Assembly: GCF_002159555.1 (NCBI RefSeq)
Contig: NZ_NFIV01000003.1
Coordinates: 62,001-126,000 of the forward strand
Direction: 5' to 3'
DNA length: 64,000 nt
Source: Muribaculum sp. An289
Lineage (GTDB): Bacteria > Bacteroidota > Bacteroidia > Bacteroidales > UBA932
Made by a program: the position numbers and the translations under genes. Below are positions 51,993 to 60,705 of this stretch, piece by piece. Under the pieces are notes generated by a model that worked only from the letters and a program-made list of their open reading frames with translations, ran no database searches and was not told the DNA's origin. Numbering within the stretch: the stretch's first letter is position 1; the number at the start of each line of letters is the position of its first letter.

Positions 51993-54662
51993 TCAGTGGG
52001 CGTCCAGCCAATTGGATGCCCAGTTGCATTCGACGGTCAAAGGTACGGATAATTTTGCAACTCCCTCCATCTCTTCTTTCACAAGTGAGGCGAGCCTTTC
52101 GGCTTCATGTGCAGCAGTGTCGAAAACAAGTTCGTCATGTACCTGCAATATCATCCTGCTTTCGAAGCCTTCGCGCTCCATCCTGCGGAATATCCTTACC
52201 ATCGCGAGTTTGATGATATCGGCTGCCGTCCCCTGGATAGGGGCGTTTATGGCATTCCTTTCCGCCAGCGAGCGTACTGTGTTGTTCTTGGAGTTGATGT
52301 CAGGAAGATATCTGCGCCGTCCGAAAAGGGTCTCGACATAACCTTTTTCGCGGGCCATTGCTATGCAGTCCTTTATGTAGGCTTCGACTCCTTTGAAATT
52401 GGCAAAATATTCTTCTATGAGTTCTTTCGATTCCGAGCGCGGAATCCTGAGCCTCTGCGAGAGCCCGAATGCGGAAATCCCGTACATGATTCCGAAGTTG
52501 GCCGTCTTGGCCCTGCGCCTTTGCTCTTTCGTGACGGAACCCGGGTCGGTCTTGAAGATTTTTGCGGCTGTCATGGCGTGTATGTCTTCGCCGTTCCTGA
52601 ACGCTTCCACAAGGTGCCGGTCGCAGCTGATATGCGCCATTATCCTGAGCTCTATCTGGGAATAATCGGCCGAGAGTATGTATCCGTCCGGCCTGCACGG
52701 CACGAAGGCCTTTCTGATTTCCTTGCCCTTGTCTGTACGTACGGGGATGTTTTGCAGGTTCGGCCTGGAGCTGCTCAGCCTTCCGGTGGCGGTAAGCGCC
52801 TGATTGAAGGTGGTATGCAGCTTGCCATCCGTGCCCATCAGCGCCGGAAGAGGATCGATATATGTGGATATAAGTTTTTTCAATCCTCTGAAATCCAATA
52901 TTTTCTGGATTATCGGGCTTTTGTCGAGAAGGCCGTTGAGGGTTTCCTCGTCCGTAGGATAATTGTTCTTCCCGTTGGCCTTTATTTTCGGATTGAGGTT
53001 CATTTTCTCGTACAATACGACCCCGAGCTGTTTCGGGGAAGACAGGTTCAGGGACGGTTCTTCCGCAATTTCCCTGACTTCGCTTTCGATTGCAAGCATC
53101 TCCTTTTCAAGTTCCCTGCGGTATTGCTGCAACTGCCCGATGTCCACCTTGACTCCCTGGCGCTCCATGTCGGCAAGGACCTCTATAAGAGGTTCTTCGA
53201 TATCGTTGTAGAGGTTGGTCATTCCGTCCTTCGCGAGTTTTTCCGAGAGAACCTTTCCGGCTTTTTCCGACAGTATGGCTTCGGCGGCCATCGAGGATAT
53301 GTCTGCCGTTTCGGTTTTCTGGTTGAAAAGGTCCGGAGCTTCGCCATCGTCCTGTGCCGGGGCTCCGAAACCCGAAAGCGTGTAGTCCGAAATCTTCTTT
53401 CCGGTGCATCCCTGGATAATCATTTCCGCCTTGTGGCTCATTTCGGGGTCTGAAAGATAATGCATTATCTCTATGTCGCGGATTTCGCCTCCGATGCGGA
53501 TATTTTCCGCCAAAAGCAGTTTGCAGGCGGTTTTCATGTCGAATCCGGTCTTCGTTATTCCGGGGTCGGAAAATATTTTTCCCAATAATATATAGGTGTC
53601 GTCTTTGTCCTTTAAAGGAAAATTTACTTCCGATACGTATTTTGTCTTTTCTCCGGCGGCAATGACAATCTTCCCGTCCTTCGCGGATACTGCGACATGC
53701 CCTGATTTGGAGGCTTCTGACACGACAGTTTCGAGCGGTGAAGGATTGCATTCGATTGTCTCCCGGGTGACGGCAGGTGCGGGCTCCTGCGACATGTATG
53801 CCGGAAAATATTTTACCAGGGAACCGAATTCGTACCTGTCGAAAATCTTTTTTGTCTCGCTTCCGTACTCAAGGGAGGTTTCCAGCTCTTTTTCCGGCAC
53901 GTTCACCGGCAGGTCCCTCTTGATTTCGACAAGCTTGCGGCTCAAGCCTATCCTGTCCTTCGCCTCCTCGAATGCTTCCTTCTGTTTCGGCTTGAGTTTG
54001 TCGAGGTTGGCATAAATCCCTTCTATGGAGCCGAATTGCGATACGAGTTTCGCCGCTCCGACTTCCCCGATGCCTTTTATCCCCGGGATGTTGTCAGAGG
54101 TGTCCCCCCAGACCGTAAGTATGTCTATGAATTGTGCCGGATTGTCGATGCCGTATTTCCGGCAGAGCATTTCCGCGGTAATTATTTCGTTTTCATTACC
54201 CGATTTTCCCGGCTTGTATTGGAAAATCCTTTCCCCCAGCAGCTGGCCGTAGTCCTTGTCGACTGTCACCATGTATACTTCGAAGCCGTTCTCCGCTTCG
54301 GAGGTCGCAAAGGAACCGATTACGTCGTCGGCCTCGTACCCCGGTTCCATGAGCACAGGTATCCTCAGGGCGCGGCAGATGTCTACAAGCGGACCGAGTG
54401 CGTCGATTACGGGTTGCGGCGTTGCGCTGCGCGTGCCCTTGTAGTCGTGGAAAAGCTCGTGGCGGAAAGTTTTCCCGGGAGGGTCGAAAGCTATCGCCAG
54501 ATGCGTGGGGTTTTCTTTTCCGATGAGTTCGAGTATGTATTTGGTGAATCCGAATAATATCGATGTGTCTTCGCCCTTGGAATTAATCATCGGTCTGCGC
54601 AGGAATGCGTAGTACATTTTGAAAATCAACGAATGTCCGTCTATGAGGAAAAGCTTCTTCAT
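51993..54662 (-). CDS. polA: DNA polymerase I, likely without proofreading
   Basis: 889 residues. The N-terminal 5'-nuclease (about 1-290, LFLIDGHSLIFKMYYA start, VWGDTSDNIPGIKGIG) and the C-terminal polymerase are intact: motif A DYSQIELRIMAH (about 668), motif B RRAKTANFGIMYGIS (about 720) and motif C LQVHDELVFD (about 840). The central 3'-5' exonuclease-like domain (about 310-460) lacks the usual acidic residues: the first strand reads HVAVSAKDGK, where proofreading enzymes have DTET, and the second motif reads GFDMKTA, where they have a terminal Asp. It should replace RNA primers and fill gaps. The ECF sigma gene follows 27 nt downstream. Confidence 0.94.
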   Translation of the reverse strand: MKKLFLIDGHSLIFKMYYAFLRRPMINSKGEDTSILFGFTKYILELIGKENPTHLAIAFDPPGKTFRHELFHDYKGTRSATPQPVIDALGPLVDICRALRIPVLMEPGYEADDVIGSFATSEAENGFEVYMVTVDKDYGQLLGERIFQYKPGKSGNENEIITAEMLCRKYGIDNPAQFIDILTVWGDTSDNIPGIKGIGEVGAAKLVSQFGSIEGIYANLDKLKPKQKEAFEEAKDRIGLSRKLVEIKRDLPVNVPEKELETSLEYGSETKKIFDRYEFGSLVKYFPAYMSQEPAPAVTRETIECNPSPLETVVSEASKSGHVAVSAKDGKIVIAAGEKTKYVSEVNFPLKDKDDTYILLGKIFSDPGITKTGFDMKTACKLLLAENIRIGGEIRDIEIMHYLSDPEMSHKAEMIIQGCTGKKISDYTLSGFGAPAQDDGEAPDLFNQKTETADISSMAAEAILSEKAGKVLSEKLAKDGMTNLYNDIEEPLIEVLADMERQGVKVDIGQLQQYRRELEKEMLAIESEVREIAEEPSLNLSSPKQLGVVLYEKMNLNPKIKANGKNNYPTDEETLNGLLDKSPIIQKILDFRGLKKLISTYIDPLPALMGTDGKLHTTFNQALTATGRLSSSRPNLQNIPVRTDKGKEIRKAFVPCRPDGYILSADYSQIELRIMAHISCDRHLVEAFRNGEDIHAMTAAKIFKTDPGSVTKEQRRRAKTANFGIMYGISAFGLSQRLRIPRSESKELIEEYFANFKGVEAYIKDCIAMAREKGYVETLFGRRRYLPDINSKNNTVRSLAERNAINAPIQGTAADIIKLAMVRIFRRMEREGFESRMILQVHDELVFDTAAHEAERLASLVKEEMEGVAKLSVPLTVECNWASNWLDAH

Positions 54663-54758
54663 ATGAATGATATTTGAGTTTTCTTATGGTGTATTCTGTA
54701 ATTTTCTTATGATTCTTTAAACACTCTTTTAAAATGCTTCAAAAAAACAAAGTTTTTG

Positions 54759-54788
54759 TTTGGAAATGCTTACAATTTATTATTTTTG
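54759..54788 (+). promoter_or_regulatory. Promoter for the aminotransferase gene
   Basis: TTTG at 54759-54762 and TATTTTTG at 54781-54788, spaced 18 nt, fit the Bacteroidota -33/-7 pattern. The start codon follows 23 nt after the -7 element. Confidence 0.72.
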
Positions 54789-54811
54789 CATCCAAAATAA
54801 AATCTTAGATA

Positions 54812-56023
54812 ATGAGTGTAAATATACAACAAATCTTATCAAAAAACGCATTGAACATGAGAAGATCTTCAATCAGGGATCTTCTTAGCGTTATCACGAG
54901 CCCCGATGTCATATCTTTCGGAGGCGGTTTTCCTAATGCCGAGACTTTCCCTGTCGAGGATTTGAAACAGATCATGATGGATATCATGAACGAATGTCCT
55001 GCCAAGGCGTTGCAGTACAGCACGACCGAGGGACATCCGGGACTCCGCAAGGAACTTGCAAAGATGGTAAAGCGTACGCAGGGCGTTGATGTCGATATCA
55101 AGAACATCCTCATCACTACGGCTTCTCAGCAGGCTCTCGACCTTGTTGCAAGGATTTTCGTCGATCCGGGCGATACTGTTCTTTGCGAATTGCCTTCTTA
55201 TCTCGGAGCCCTTCAGGCCATTTATGCAGAGCAGGGCGAACCTGTCGGCTTCAAGAGCTACGATGAAATGGACAAGGTCATAACCGACCTTACCGCGCAG
55301 GGCCGCAAGCCTAAGTATATCTACCTCGTTCCTGACTTCAGGAATCCTTCCGGAACGACCATGACTCTCGAAGAAAGGAAACTGGCTCTCGAGGTTGCCC
55401 GCAAACACGATATGATTATTATAGAGGACAGCCCTTACAGGGATATCAGATTCGAAGGCGAACCTGTACCTACAATCCTCAGCCTCGATACAGACGGCCG
55501 TGTTGTACAGCTGGGTACTTTCTCCAAGACTTTCGTTCCAGGCTTCCGTATAGGTTGGGTAATCGGTCCGGACGAAGTAATCAACCGTCTGATTGTCGGC
55601 AAACAGTGCTCCGACCTCTGTACACCTATCATGTCGCAGATGATTGCGGAAAGATATCTCGCTTCAGGACATTTCGACAAGAATCTTGTAAACATCACAA
55701 GCCTTTACCGCGTGAAGAAGTCCAAGATGATAGAAGCCCTCGAACGCTACATGCCTAAAGGCGTTACCTGGACCAATCCGGAAGGCGGACTGTTCCTTCT
55801 CGTTTCACTTCCTGAAGGCTTGAGCACCCTGGAACTGTTCAATATCGCCATCAAGGAAAACGTCGCATTCGTGCTCGGTACTTCATTCTATTGTGATGGC
55901 GGCGGACAGAACTCGATGAGGCTCAACTTCTCGTATGCTTCGGACGAAAAGATAGACGAAGGCATTTGCAGGCTTGCCAATGCAGTGAAGAAACTGTACG
56001 AGGAAAAAGGTTACAGAGCCTGA
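54812..56023 (+). CDS. PLP-dependent aminotransferase, class I/II fold
   Basis: 403 residues. The N-terminal VISFGGGFPNAETFP and the PLP lysine in TFSKTFVPGFRIGW are typical of the LysN/aromatic aminotransferase group related to the enzyme part of MocR regulators. Phosphate- and substrate-binding residues appear in TTASQQALDL and NPSGTTM. It transfers an amino group between an amino acid and a 2-oxo acid; the substrate could be 2-aminoadipate, an aromatic or a branched-chain amino acid. It is a single gene with its own promoter and terminator. Confidence 0.88.
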   Translation: MSVNIQQILSKNALNMRRSSIRDLLSVITSPDVISFGGGFPNAETFPVEDLKQIMMDIMNECPAKALQYSTTEGHPGLRKELAKMVKRTQGVDVDIKNILITTASQQALDLVARIFVDPGDTVLCELPSYLGALQAIYAEQGEPVGFKSYDEMDKVITDLTAQGRKPKYIYLVPDFRNPSGTTMTLEERKLALEVARKHDMIIIEDSPYRDIRFEGEPVPTILSLDTDGRVVQLGTFSKTFVPGFRIGWVIGPDEVINRLIVGKQCSDLCTPIMSQMIAERYLASGHFDKNLVNITSLYRVKKSKMIEALERYMPKGVTWTNPEGGLFLLVSLPEGLSTLELFNIAIKENVAFVLGTSFYCDGGGQNSMRLNFSYASDEKIDEGICRLANAVKKLYEEKGYRA

Positions 56024-56057
56024 GGGTTTGTCTTAAAGGAAAATAATAATTAGGGGG

Positions 56058-56088
56058 AGGCGGCTGAATTCCAGCCGTCTTCTTTTTT
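56058..56088 (+). terminator. Terminator of the aminotransferase gene
   Basis: 9-bp stem with core CGGCTG (56061-56066) / CAGCCG (56072-56077), loop AATTC, followed by a T-rich run ending in six T. It lies directly before the promoter-bearing repeats. Confidence 0.88.
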
Positions 56089-56095
56089 ATCCTGC

Positions 56096-56321
56096 CGGCA
56101 TAGCAATTTGAATAAATTCATTTGCTCTGCTCTCGGCTTCTGCGTATATTTGGCCTGACGGCCAGAAATACTGTTGCGCCTCGGCATAGCAATTTGAATA
56201 AATTCATTTGCTCTGCTCTCGGCTTCTGCGTATATTTGCCTGCGGCAGAAATACTGTTGCGCCTCGGCATAGCAATTTGAATAAATTCATTTGCTCTGCT
56301 CTCGGCTTCTGCGTATATTTG
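56096..56321 (+). repeat. Three tandem copies of a promoter-bearing repeat upstream of tpiA
   Basis: Three 57-nt cores, 56096-56152, 56182-56238 and 56265-56321, start CGGCATAGCAATTTGAAT and end CTTCTGCGTATATTTG. They are nearly identical and are joined by 29- and 26-nt linkers (unit length 86 and 83). Each core ends in TATATTTG, an exact -7 element, and holds an AT-rich hairpin around TGAATAAATTCA. TTCTGC before the -7 element and GCAGAA after it form an inverted repeat around the second promoter. The third element would start tpiA transcription near 56328. Confidence 0.9.
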
Positions 56322-56362
56322 CATCGGAATCAATATATGGTTTTAATCAATATAGTTTTGTC

Positions 56363-57118
56363 ATGAGGAAGAAAATCGTTGCGGGCAACTGGAAGATGAA
56401 CACGACAGTTCCGGAAGGTGTGGAACTTGCGAAAAATGTATTGGCGGGAATTTCCGAAAAGCCGTCGGATGTTGAACTCATACTCGGCGTGCCGTTTACT
56501 CATATAACAAAGGTGGCGGATGTCATTTCGGGCAGCGGCATCGGTCTTGCCGCACAGAACTGTGCTGACCGGGAAAGCGGAGCATATACGGGTGAAGTCT
56601 CGGCTGCCATGCTGAGGTCGGCAGGTAGCGGCTATGTCATATTGGGCCATTCCGAAAGGCGGCAATATTATGGTGAAACGGACGAAAAGCTCGTGCAGAA
56701 GATGGCTCTGGCCATGAAAGAAGGACTGATACCTATTCTCTGTGTCGGCGAAACCATTGCTGAAAGGGAAGCCGGAAAACATTTCAGTGTCGTGGACGGA
56801 CAGATAAGGAATGTGCTTTATACTGTCCCGCAGCAGTCGGTTTCAAATGTAATAGTGGCATACGAGCCGGTATGGGCCATAGGGACCGGAAAGACCGCTA
56901 CGGTCGATCAGGCTCAGGAAATGCACAGACATATACGTGCAACCATTGCGGAAAAGTTCGCATCTGCCGCCGACAGTGTATCCATACTGTACGGAGGGAG
57001 CTGCAAGCCTTCGAATGCAAAGGAACTTTTTGCCTGCAAGGACATAGACGGAGGTCTGATCGGAGGTGCTTCCCTTAAAGCAGAAGATTTCCTGTCGATA
57101 GCAAAATCATTCAGATAA
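56363..57118 (+). CDS. tpiA: Triosephosphate isomerase
   Basis: 251 residues from the ATG at 56363 (MRKKIVAGNWKMN). The catalytic Lys is in NWKMN, the His in GHSERR, the Glu in AYEPVWAIGTGKTA, and the phosphate loop in GLIGGASL. It interconverts dihydroxyacetone phosphate and glyceraldehyde 3-phosphate in glycolysis. The open frame extends upstream into the repeats, which is not coding. prmA follows 9 nt after the stop. Confidence 0.97.
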   Translation: MRKKIVAGNWKMNTTVPEGVELAKNVLAGISEKPSDVELILGVPFTHITKVADVISGSGIGLAAQNCADRESGAYTGEVSAAMLRSAGSGYVILGHSERRQYYGETDEKLVQKMALAMKEGLIPILCVGETIAEREAGKHFSVVDGQIRNVLYTVPQQSVSNVIVAYEPVWAIGTGKTATVDQAQEMHRHIRATIAEKFASAADSVSILYGGSCKPSNAKELFACKDIDGGLIGGASLKAEDFLSIAKSFR

Positions 57119-57127
57119 TGTCTTTTT

Positions 57128-57973
57128 ATGGAATATACGGAAGTCAGGATGAGCCTTTCTCCCTTTACTGAAGATAATGCAGATTGGGTCGTGGCTGAAA
57201 TAGAATCTCTCGGTTACGAATCGTTTTGTACCGAGGCTCCTTTCCTTTTTGCATATATCCGAACGGACAGGTTCGATGAACGGGCACTTTCCTCCGCCCT
57301 TACGGTTTTCAAAGGTCATTTTTCAGTAACTGAAACGCATGTTCCGGTCCAAGAGCAGAATTGGAATGCTATTTGGGAGGCTTCTTTCAGTCCGATTGTC
57401 GTTGATGGGAAATGTACAGTAAAGGCGACATTCCATAAAAATCTTCCCGATACCTTATATACTATAACAGTAGACCCTAAAATGGCTTTCGGCACAGGAC
57501 ATCATCAGACGACTTATCTCATGGTGTCTTCGCTTATGAATGAATCCGTTTTCGGCAAGAGAGTATTGGATATGGGGTGCGGTACAGGCATACTTGCAAT
57601 ACTTGCCGTCATGATGGGTGCTTCGTCTCCTGTAGACGCCATAGATATAGACGATGTAGCCGTGGATTCAGCACTTGAAAACTTCGCACTCAACAATGTC
57701 GCTGACAATGTTTCCGTGAGGTGCGGCGATGCTTCGTCGATAGGGAATGTGGAAAAATACGACATTGTCCTGGCGAATATCAATCGTAACATACTGATGT
57801 CTGATATGGGAGCGTATTCAAAGGCGATGCTTGCCGGTGCCACCCTGCTTGTGAGCGGTTTCTATGCAGATGACATTCCGATGATTGTTGCTGCGGCGGA
57901 AGGCTGCGGGCTTGAATATGTCTCCGACAGTTTGAAGGATGAGTGGGCGGTAGTGAAGTTCGTGAAAAAATGA
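57128..57973 (+). CDS. prmA: Ribosomal protein L11 methyltransferase
   Basis: 281 residues. The N-terminal substrate-recognition domain is followed by a class I methyltransferase core with KMAFGTGHHQTT and VLDMGCGTGILAI, and the NxN-type motif appears as LANINRNIL. PrmA methylates lysines and the N-terminus of L11 (rplK is at the left end of this window). It is cotranscribed with tpiA. Confidence 0.93.
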   Translation: MEYTEVRMSLSPFTEDNADWVVAEIESLGYESFCTEAPFLFAYIRTDRFDERALSSALTVFKGHFSVTETHVPVQEQNWNAIWEASFSPIVVDGKCTVKATFHKNLPDTLYTITVDPKMAFGTGHHQTTYLMVSSLMNESVFGKRVLDMGCGTGILAILAVMMGASSPVDAIDIDDVAVDSALENFALNNVADNVSVRCGDASSIGNVEKYDIVLANINRNILMSDMGAYSKAMLAGATLLVSGFYADDIPMIVAAAEGCGLEYVSDSLKDEWAVVKFVKK

Positions 57974-57992
57974 GTATTCCACTAACTAAATT

Positions 57993-58034
57993 CCGACAGA
58001 TATTGTCGGTGTAATAAAAGATTTGTTATCTTTG
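57993..58034 (+). promoter_or_regulatory. tRNA-Leu promoter with overlapping inverted repeat
   Basis: TATCTTTG at 58027-58034 fits TAnnTTTG, and ATTG at 58002-58005 is 21 nt before it. A perfect 6-bp inverted repeat CCGACA (57993-57998) / TGTCGG (58004-58009) with loop GATAT covers the -33 region. It could be the tail hairpin of prmA or an operator. Confidence 0.6.
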
Positions 58035-58045
58035 TAATTCTTTTT

Positions 58046-58127
58046 GCGGGCGTGTTGTAATTGGTAGCCAAGCCAGACTTAGGATCTGGTGCCGGAAGGC
58101 GTGGGGGTTCGAGTCCCTTCGCCCGCA
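58046..58127 (+). tRNA. tRNA-Leu (anticodon UAG)
   Basis: 82 nt fold as a class II tRNA. The acceptor stem GCGGGCG (58046-58052) pairs with CGCCCGC (58120-58126), and the D arm contains TTGGTAG. The anticodon stem CCAGA/TCTGG has loop CTTAGGA giving anticodon TAG at 58080-58082. A long variable arm and T arm with TTCGAGT follow, with discriminator A at 58127. The 3' CCA is not encoded. The gene has its own promoter. Confidence 0.96.
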
Positions 58128-58172
58128 CGATACGGAGCATGGGCTGATTTCCAGCCCATGCTCCGTATCGTG
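58126..58172. repeat. 21-bp perfect inverted repeat at the tRNA-Leu 3' end
   Basis: The left arm 58126-58146 is the exact reverse complement of the right arm 58152-58172, and the loop is ATTTC. The left arm includes the last two nucleotides of the tRNA. No T run follows, so it is not a classic intrinsic terminator. The following 167 nt to 58339 hold no visible gene. Confidence 0.9.
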
Positions 58173-58339
58173 TTAAGTCATGATGTATGTCCTGATTACT
58201 TTCCAGATTGTCAGTATATTATGGAGAAATGTATAAATTATGTACTATTTTATCTTTCCCTGATTTTATCGGCAGAACAGGCCTGGCTGGAAATATTTTG
58301 TAATTTCACATGCAATTTGGATTTTAAATATTCAAAAAT

Positions 58340-59287
58340 ATGATGAGGTTTTCTTTAGTGAAAGGCATTTTGCCGGTAATGGCATCTGTGTGTTGTCTTG
58401 TGTGGTCTTGCGAAAAAGGGGAACAATCCTTTTCGGTTGACTTGAGCAAATCGGAGGTTTCTCTGCAAGCAGGTGAAACTTATAAGTTGGAAGTATCCGT
58501 GTCTCCGGCCGGTGCGGAACTTTCCTGGTTTTCTTCGGATGAGACTGTCGTTACAGTAGATCAGGAAGGTACGATTACCGCCGTGGCTGAAGGCAATGCC
58601 GTAGTGACAGTCGCATGCGGCGATGCAAAGGATGAATGCAGCGTTACGGTATCTGCCGCTTCTGTCCCGGTTGAATCCGTCACTCTTGATGCAGAAGGGC
58701 TGGAACTCTTTATCGGAGAGACCGATACCCTGACCGCCACCGTCCTTCCCGAGGATGCGAGCGACAATACTGTGGTCTGGACTTCTTCAAATGAAGCAGT
58801 CGCAACCGTATCGGGCGGTGTCGTTACAGCCGTTGCCGTGGGCGAGACTAAAATAACCGCCTCTGCAGGAGGATATGATGCAATATGTACCGTTACGGTC
58901 ATCGATGCTGTCGCAATGGGCGAAGATGAAAATTTCCGTATAGTGGTAGAGCGTTTTTTTGATGAGGACGATGTAAGGTATGTCCAGATTGCCTGGTATC
59001 CTACGGACAAGGAAATGGTTTATTTCCCTTTTATGACACAGGCCACGCTTTATGAAGGACGCACCGACGAGCAGTTTGTCGAAGAGTATTATGCTACCTT
59101 GGCCATGATGGCTCAGATGTATGGCTATTCATTCGAAGAGTATCTGGGCGCGTTCCTTAAGACCGGCGATTTTGCGGGAGCTTCCGTAGTGCCTGCCAAA
59201 GAAAAGTACTATGCAATAGCTTACGGTTGCGGTTATGACGGTACTTTGACCACTTCTTTGTTGGCCGTAGGCTTTGTCGCCGAATGA
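58340..59287 (+). CDS. Surface lipoprotein with two Big_2 domains and an Fn3-like module
   Basis: 315 residues. A lipoprotein signal ends at VWSC (Cys24). Two bacterial Ig-like (Big_2) domains follow, about 35-108 (VSPAGAELSWFSSDETVVTV) and 112-190 (VLPEDASDNTVVWTSSNEAV). The C-terminal module (about 195-310) combines beta strands (WYPTDKEMVYF) with a helical insert (FVEEYYATLAMMAQMYGYSF) and a closing strand pair (YYAIAYGCGYDGTLTT). The same build recurs in two of the three downstream lipoproteins. It begins a run of four lipoprotein genes. Function unknown; adhesion or glycan binding is a guess from the Ig-like folds. Confidence 0.83.
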   Translation: MMRFSLVKGILPVMASVCCLVWSCEKGEQSFSVDLSKSEVSLQAGETYKLEVSVSPAGAELSWFSSDETVVTVDQEGTITAVAEGNAVVTVACGDAKDECSVTVSAASVPVESVTLDAEGLELFIGETDTLTATVLPEDASDNTVVWTSSNEAVATVSGGVVTAVAVGETKITASAGGYDAICTVTVIDAVAMGEDENFRIVVERFFDEDDVRYVQIAWYPTDKEMVYFPFMTQATLYEGRTDEQFVEEYYATLAMMAQMYGYSFEEYLGAFLKTGDFAGASVVPAKEKYYAIAYGCGYDGTLTTSLLAVGFVAE

Positions 59288-59329
59288 TTGTCATGAATTG
59301 ATTATTAATTAATTGTAAACAATGATACG

Positions 59330-60664
59330 ATGAAAAGGTTTTTAATGGCGGCAATGTCGATATTGCTATTGGCCGCATGCAAAGAAAATGAGCCGGAAAA
59401 GGTACTTGTCGAATCCATAGCGGTAACTCCGGACAATGTCGTTATGACCGTAGGGGACAAAGATACCCTGAGTGTCGGATATGTCCCGGAAAATGCCGAG
59501 AACAAGTCTGTAGTGTGGTCTTCATCCGATGAAGCGATAGTAACTGTTGAGGAAGGTGTTTTGACTGCCGTAGCGGCCGGCGATGCCGTGATTACCGCTG
59601 ATTGCGATGGTGTAACGGATGAATGTACCGTAACGGTAAATGAAAAGGATATTGAAGTGGAATCTGTGGAGTTGAACAAGACGGAAGCGGAACTTGTAGT
59701 AGGGGAGACTTTCAGGCTCGAGGCAACAGTCCTTCCCGAAGAAGCTTCCGGGCTGACTGTGACCTGGTCGTCTTCGGCTTCCGAAATCGTGTCCGTGGAT
59801 GATGAGGGGAATGTGTCCGCCTTATCTGAAGGCAAGGCGACAATCACTGCGGAAGCAGGCGGGGTAACGGCTACCTGCGATGTTACAGTGTCTTCTGCGT
59901 CCATCCCTGTCGAATCTGTCACTGTCAGTGAAGAATCAATCGAAATAAAAATCGGCGAAACCTTCACGCTTACGGCGACTGTCCTTCCAGAAAATGCTGA
60001 AGACAAGACTGTTACATGGTCGTCTTCCGACAATGCCATTGCAACGGTAAGTGACGATGGAGTAGTTACCGGCGTAGCCGTAGGCAGTGCGACTATTGTA
60101 GCGGCTGCAGGCCAGCGTACTGCGGTATGTTCTGTAAAAGTGAGCGGAGCGGATTCGGGTGATGACCCTATAGCCGATATCAAGACGGACTGGACCGTAG
60201 GTGAGTTGTTCGATGTACCGCAATACGGCAAAGGTGTTGTTTTTCAAGTGGGTGAAGATTTCATAAAAGTGGTTTCCATGGTAGAAAATATCTATAGACA
60301 GTATTCTTTATACGATCTGGAACTGAAATGTACCGATGTCGAGCTGGCCGATGGCAAATCTGTAACCGACGATATTGAAAACGCGGGAGAGATCGGTAAC
60401 TATCCTGCCATGCAATGGTGCAGGGGCAAAGGCGACTTATGGTATCTTCCGACATTGGTGGAACTTGAAGAACTGTATTCCCAGAGCAGTGCGGTAAATG
60501 CTACTCTCTCTGCCAACGGTTCGGGAAATCTGCCTATAATGGTATGGAGCTGCATTGAATCGGATGCGACTTATGCCTGGGCTTTCGTTGCGGGCGCCCC
60601 CACTACTTATAGCAGGATGCAATCATCCAATGTGGTAGCGGTCATGAAACTCCGTTTCAAATAA
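59330..60664 (+). CDS. Surface lipoprotein with three Big_2 domains and an Lcl-like C-terminal domain
   Basis: 444 residues. Lipobox LAAC (Cys17). Three Big_2 domains lie at about 25-105, 108-190 and 193-272, each with the (T/V)WSSS(D/A) signature. The C-terminal part (about 285-444) contains GDLWYLPTLVELEELYSQ and a later Trp-Ser-containing strand (VWSCIESDATYAWAF), which fits the DUF1566/Lcl C-terminal fold seen in adhesins and fimbrial lectin-like proteins. It lies 42 nt after the previous lipoprotein gene and 41 nt before the next. Ligand unknown. Confidence 0.83.
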   Translation: MKRFLMAAMSILLLAACKENEPEKVLVESIAVTPDNVVMTVGDKDTLSVGYVPENAENKSVVWSSSDEAIVTVEEGVLTAVAAGDAVITADCDGVTDECTVTVNEKDIEVESVELNKTEAELVVGETFRLEATVLPEEASGLTVTWSSSASEIVSVDDEGNVSALSEGKATITAEAGGVTATCDVTVSSASIPVESVTVSEESIEIKIGETFTLTATVLPENAEDKTVTWSSSDNAIATVSDDGVVTGVAVGSATIVAAAGQRTAVCSVKVSGADSGDDPIADIKTDWTVGELFDVPQYGKGVVFQVGEDFIKVVSMVENIYRQYSLYDLELKCTDVELADGKSVTDDIENAGEIGNYPAMQWCRGKGDLWYLPTLVELEELYSQSSAVNATLSANGSGNLPIMVWSCIESDATYAWAFVAGAPTTYSRMQSSNVVAVMKLRFK

Positions 60665-60705
60665 TAAATTAGCGTAATCAGATTGTTTTTTTTCGAGAGA
60701 AATAA

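Noticed and set aside
56096-56333. Small proteins encoded in the tpiA-upstream repeats
   Set aside because: Frames such as one reading YAEAESRANEF are by-products of the non-coding repeat; similar frames occur wherever the repeat does.
58046-58172. tRNA-Leu as attachment site of an integrated element
   Set aside because: No integrase, no repeated tRNA 3' end downstream within the window, and the inverted repeat is not a direct repeat. The element could still end beyond base 64000, but nothing supports it here.
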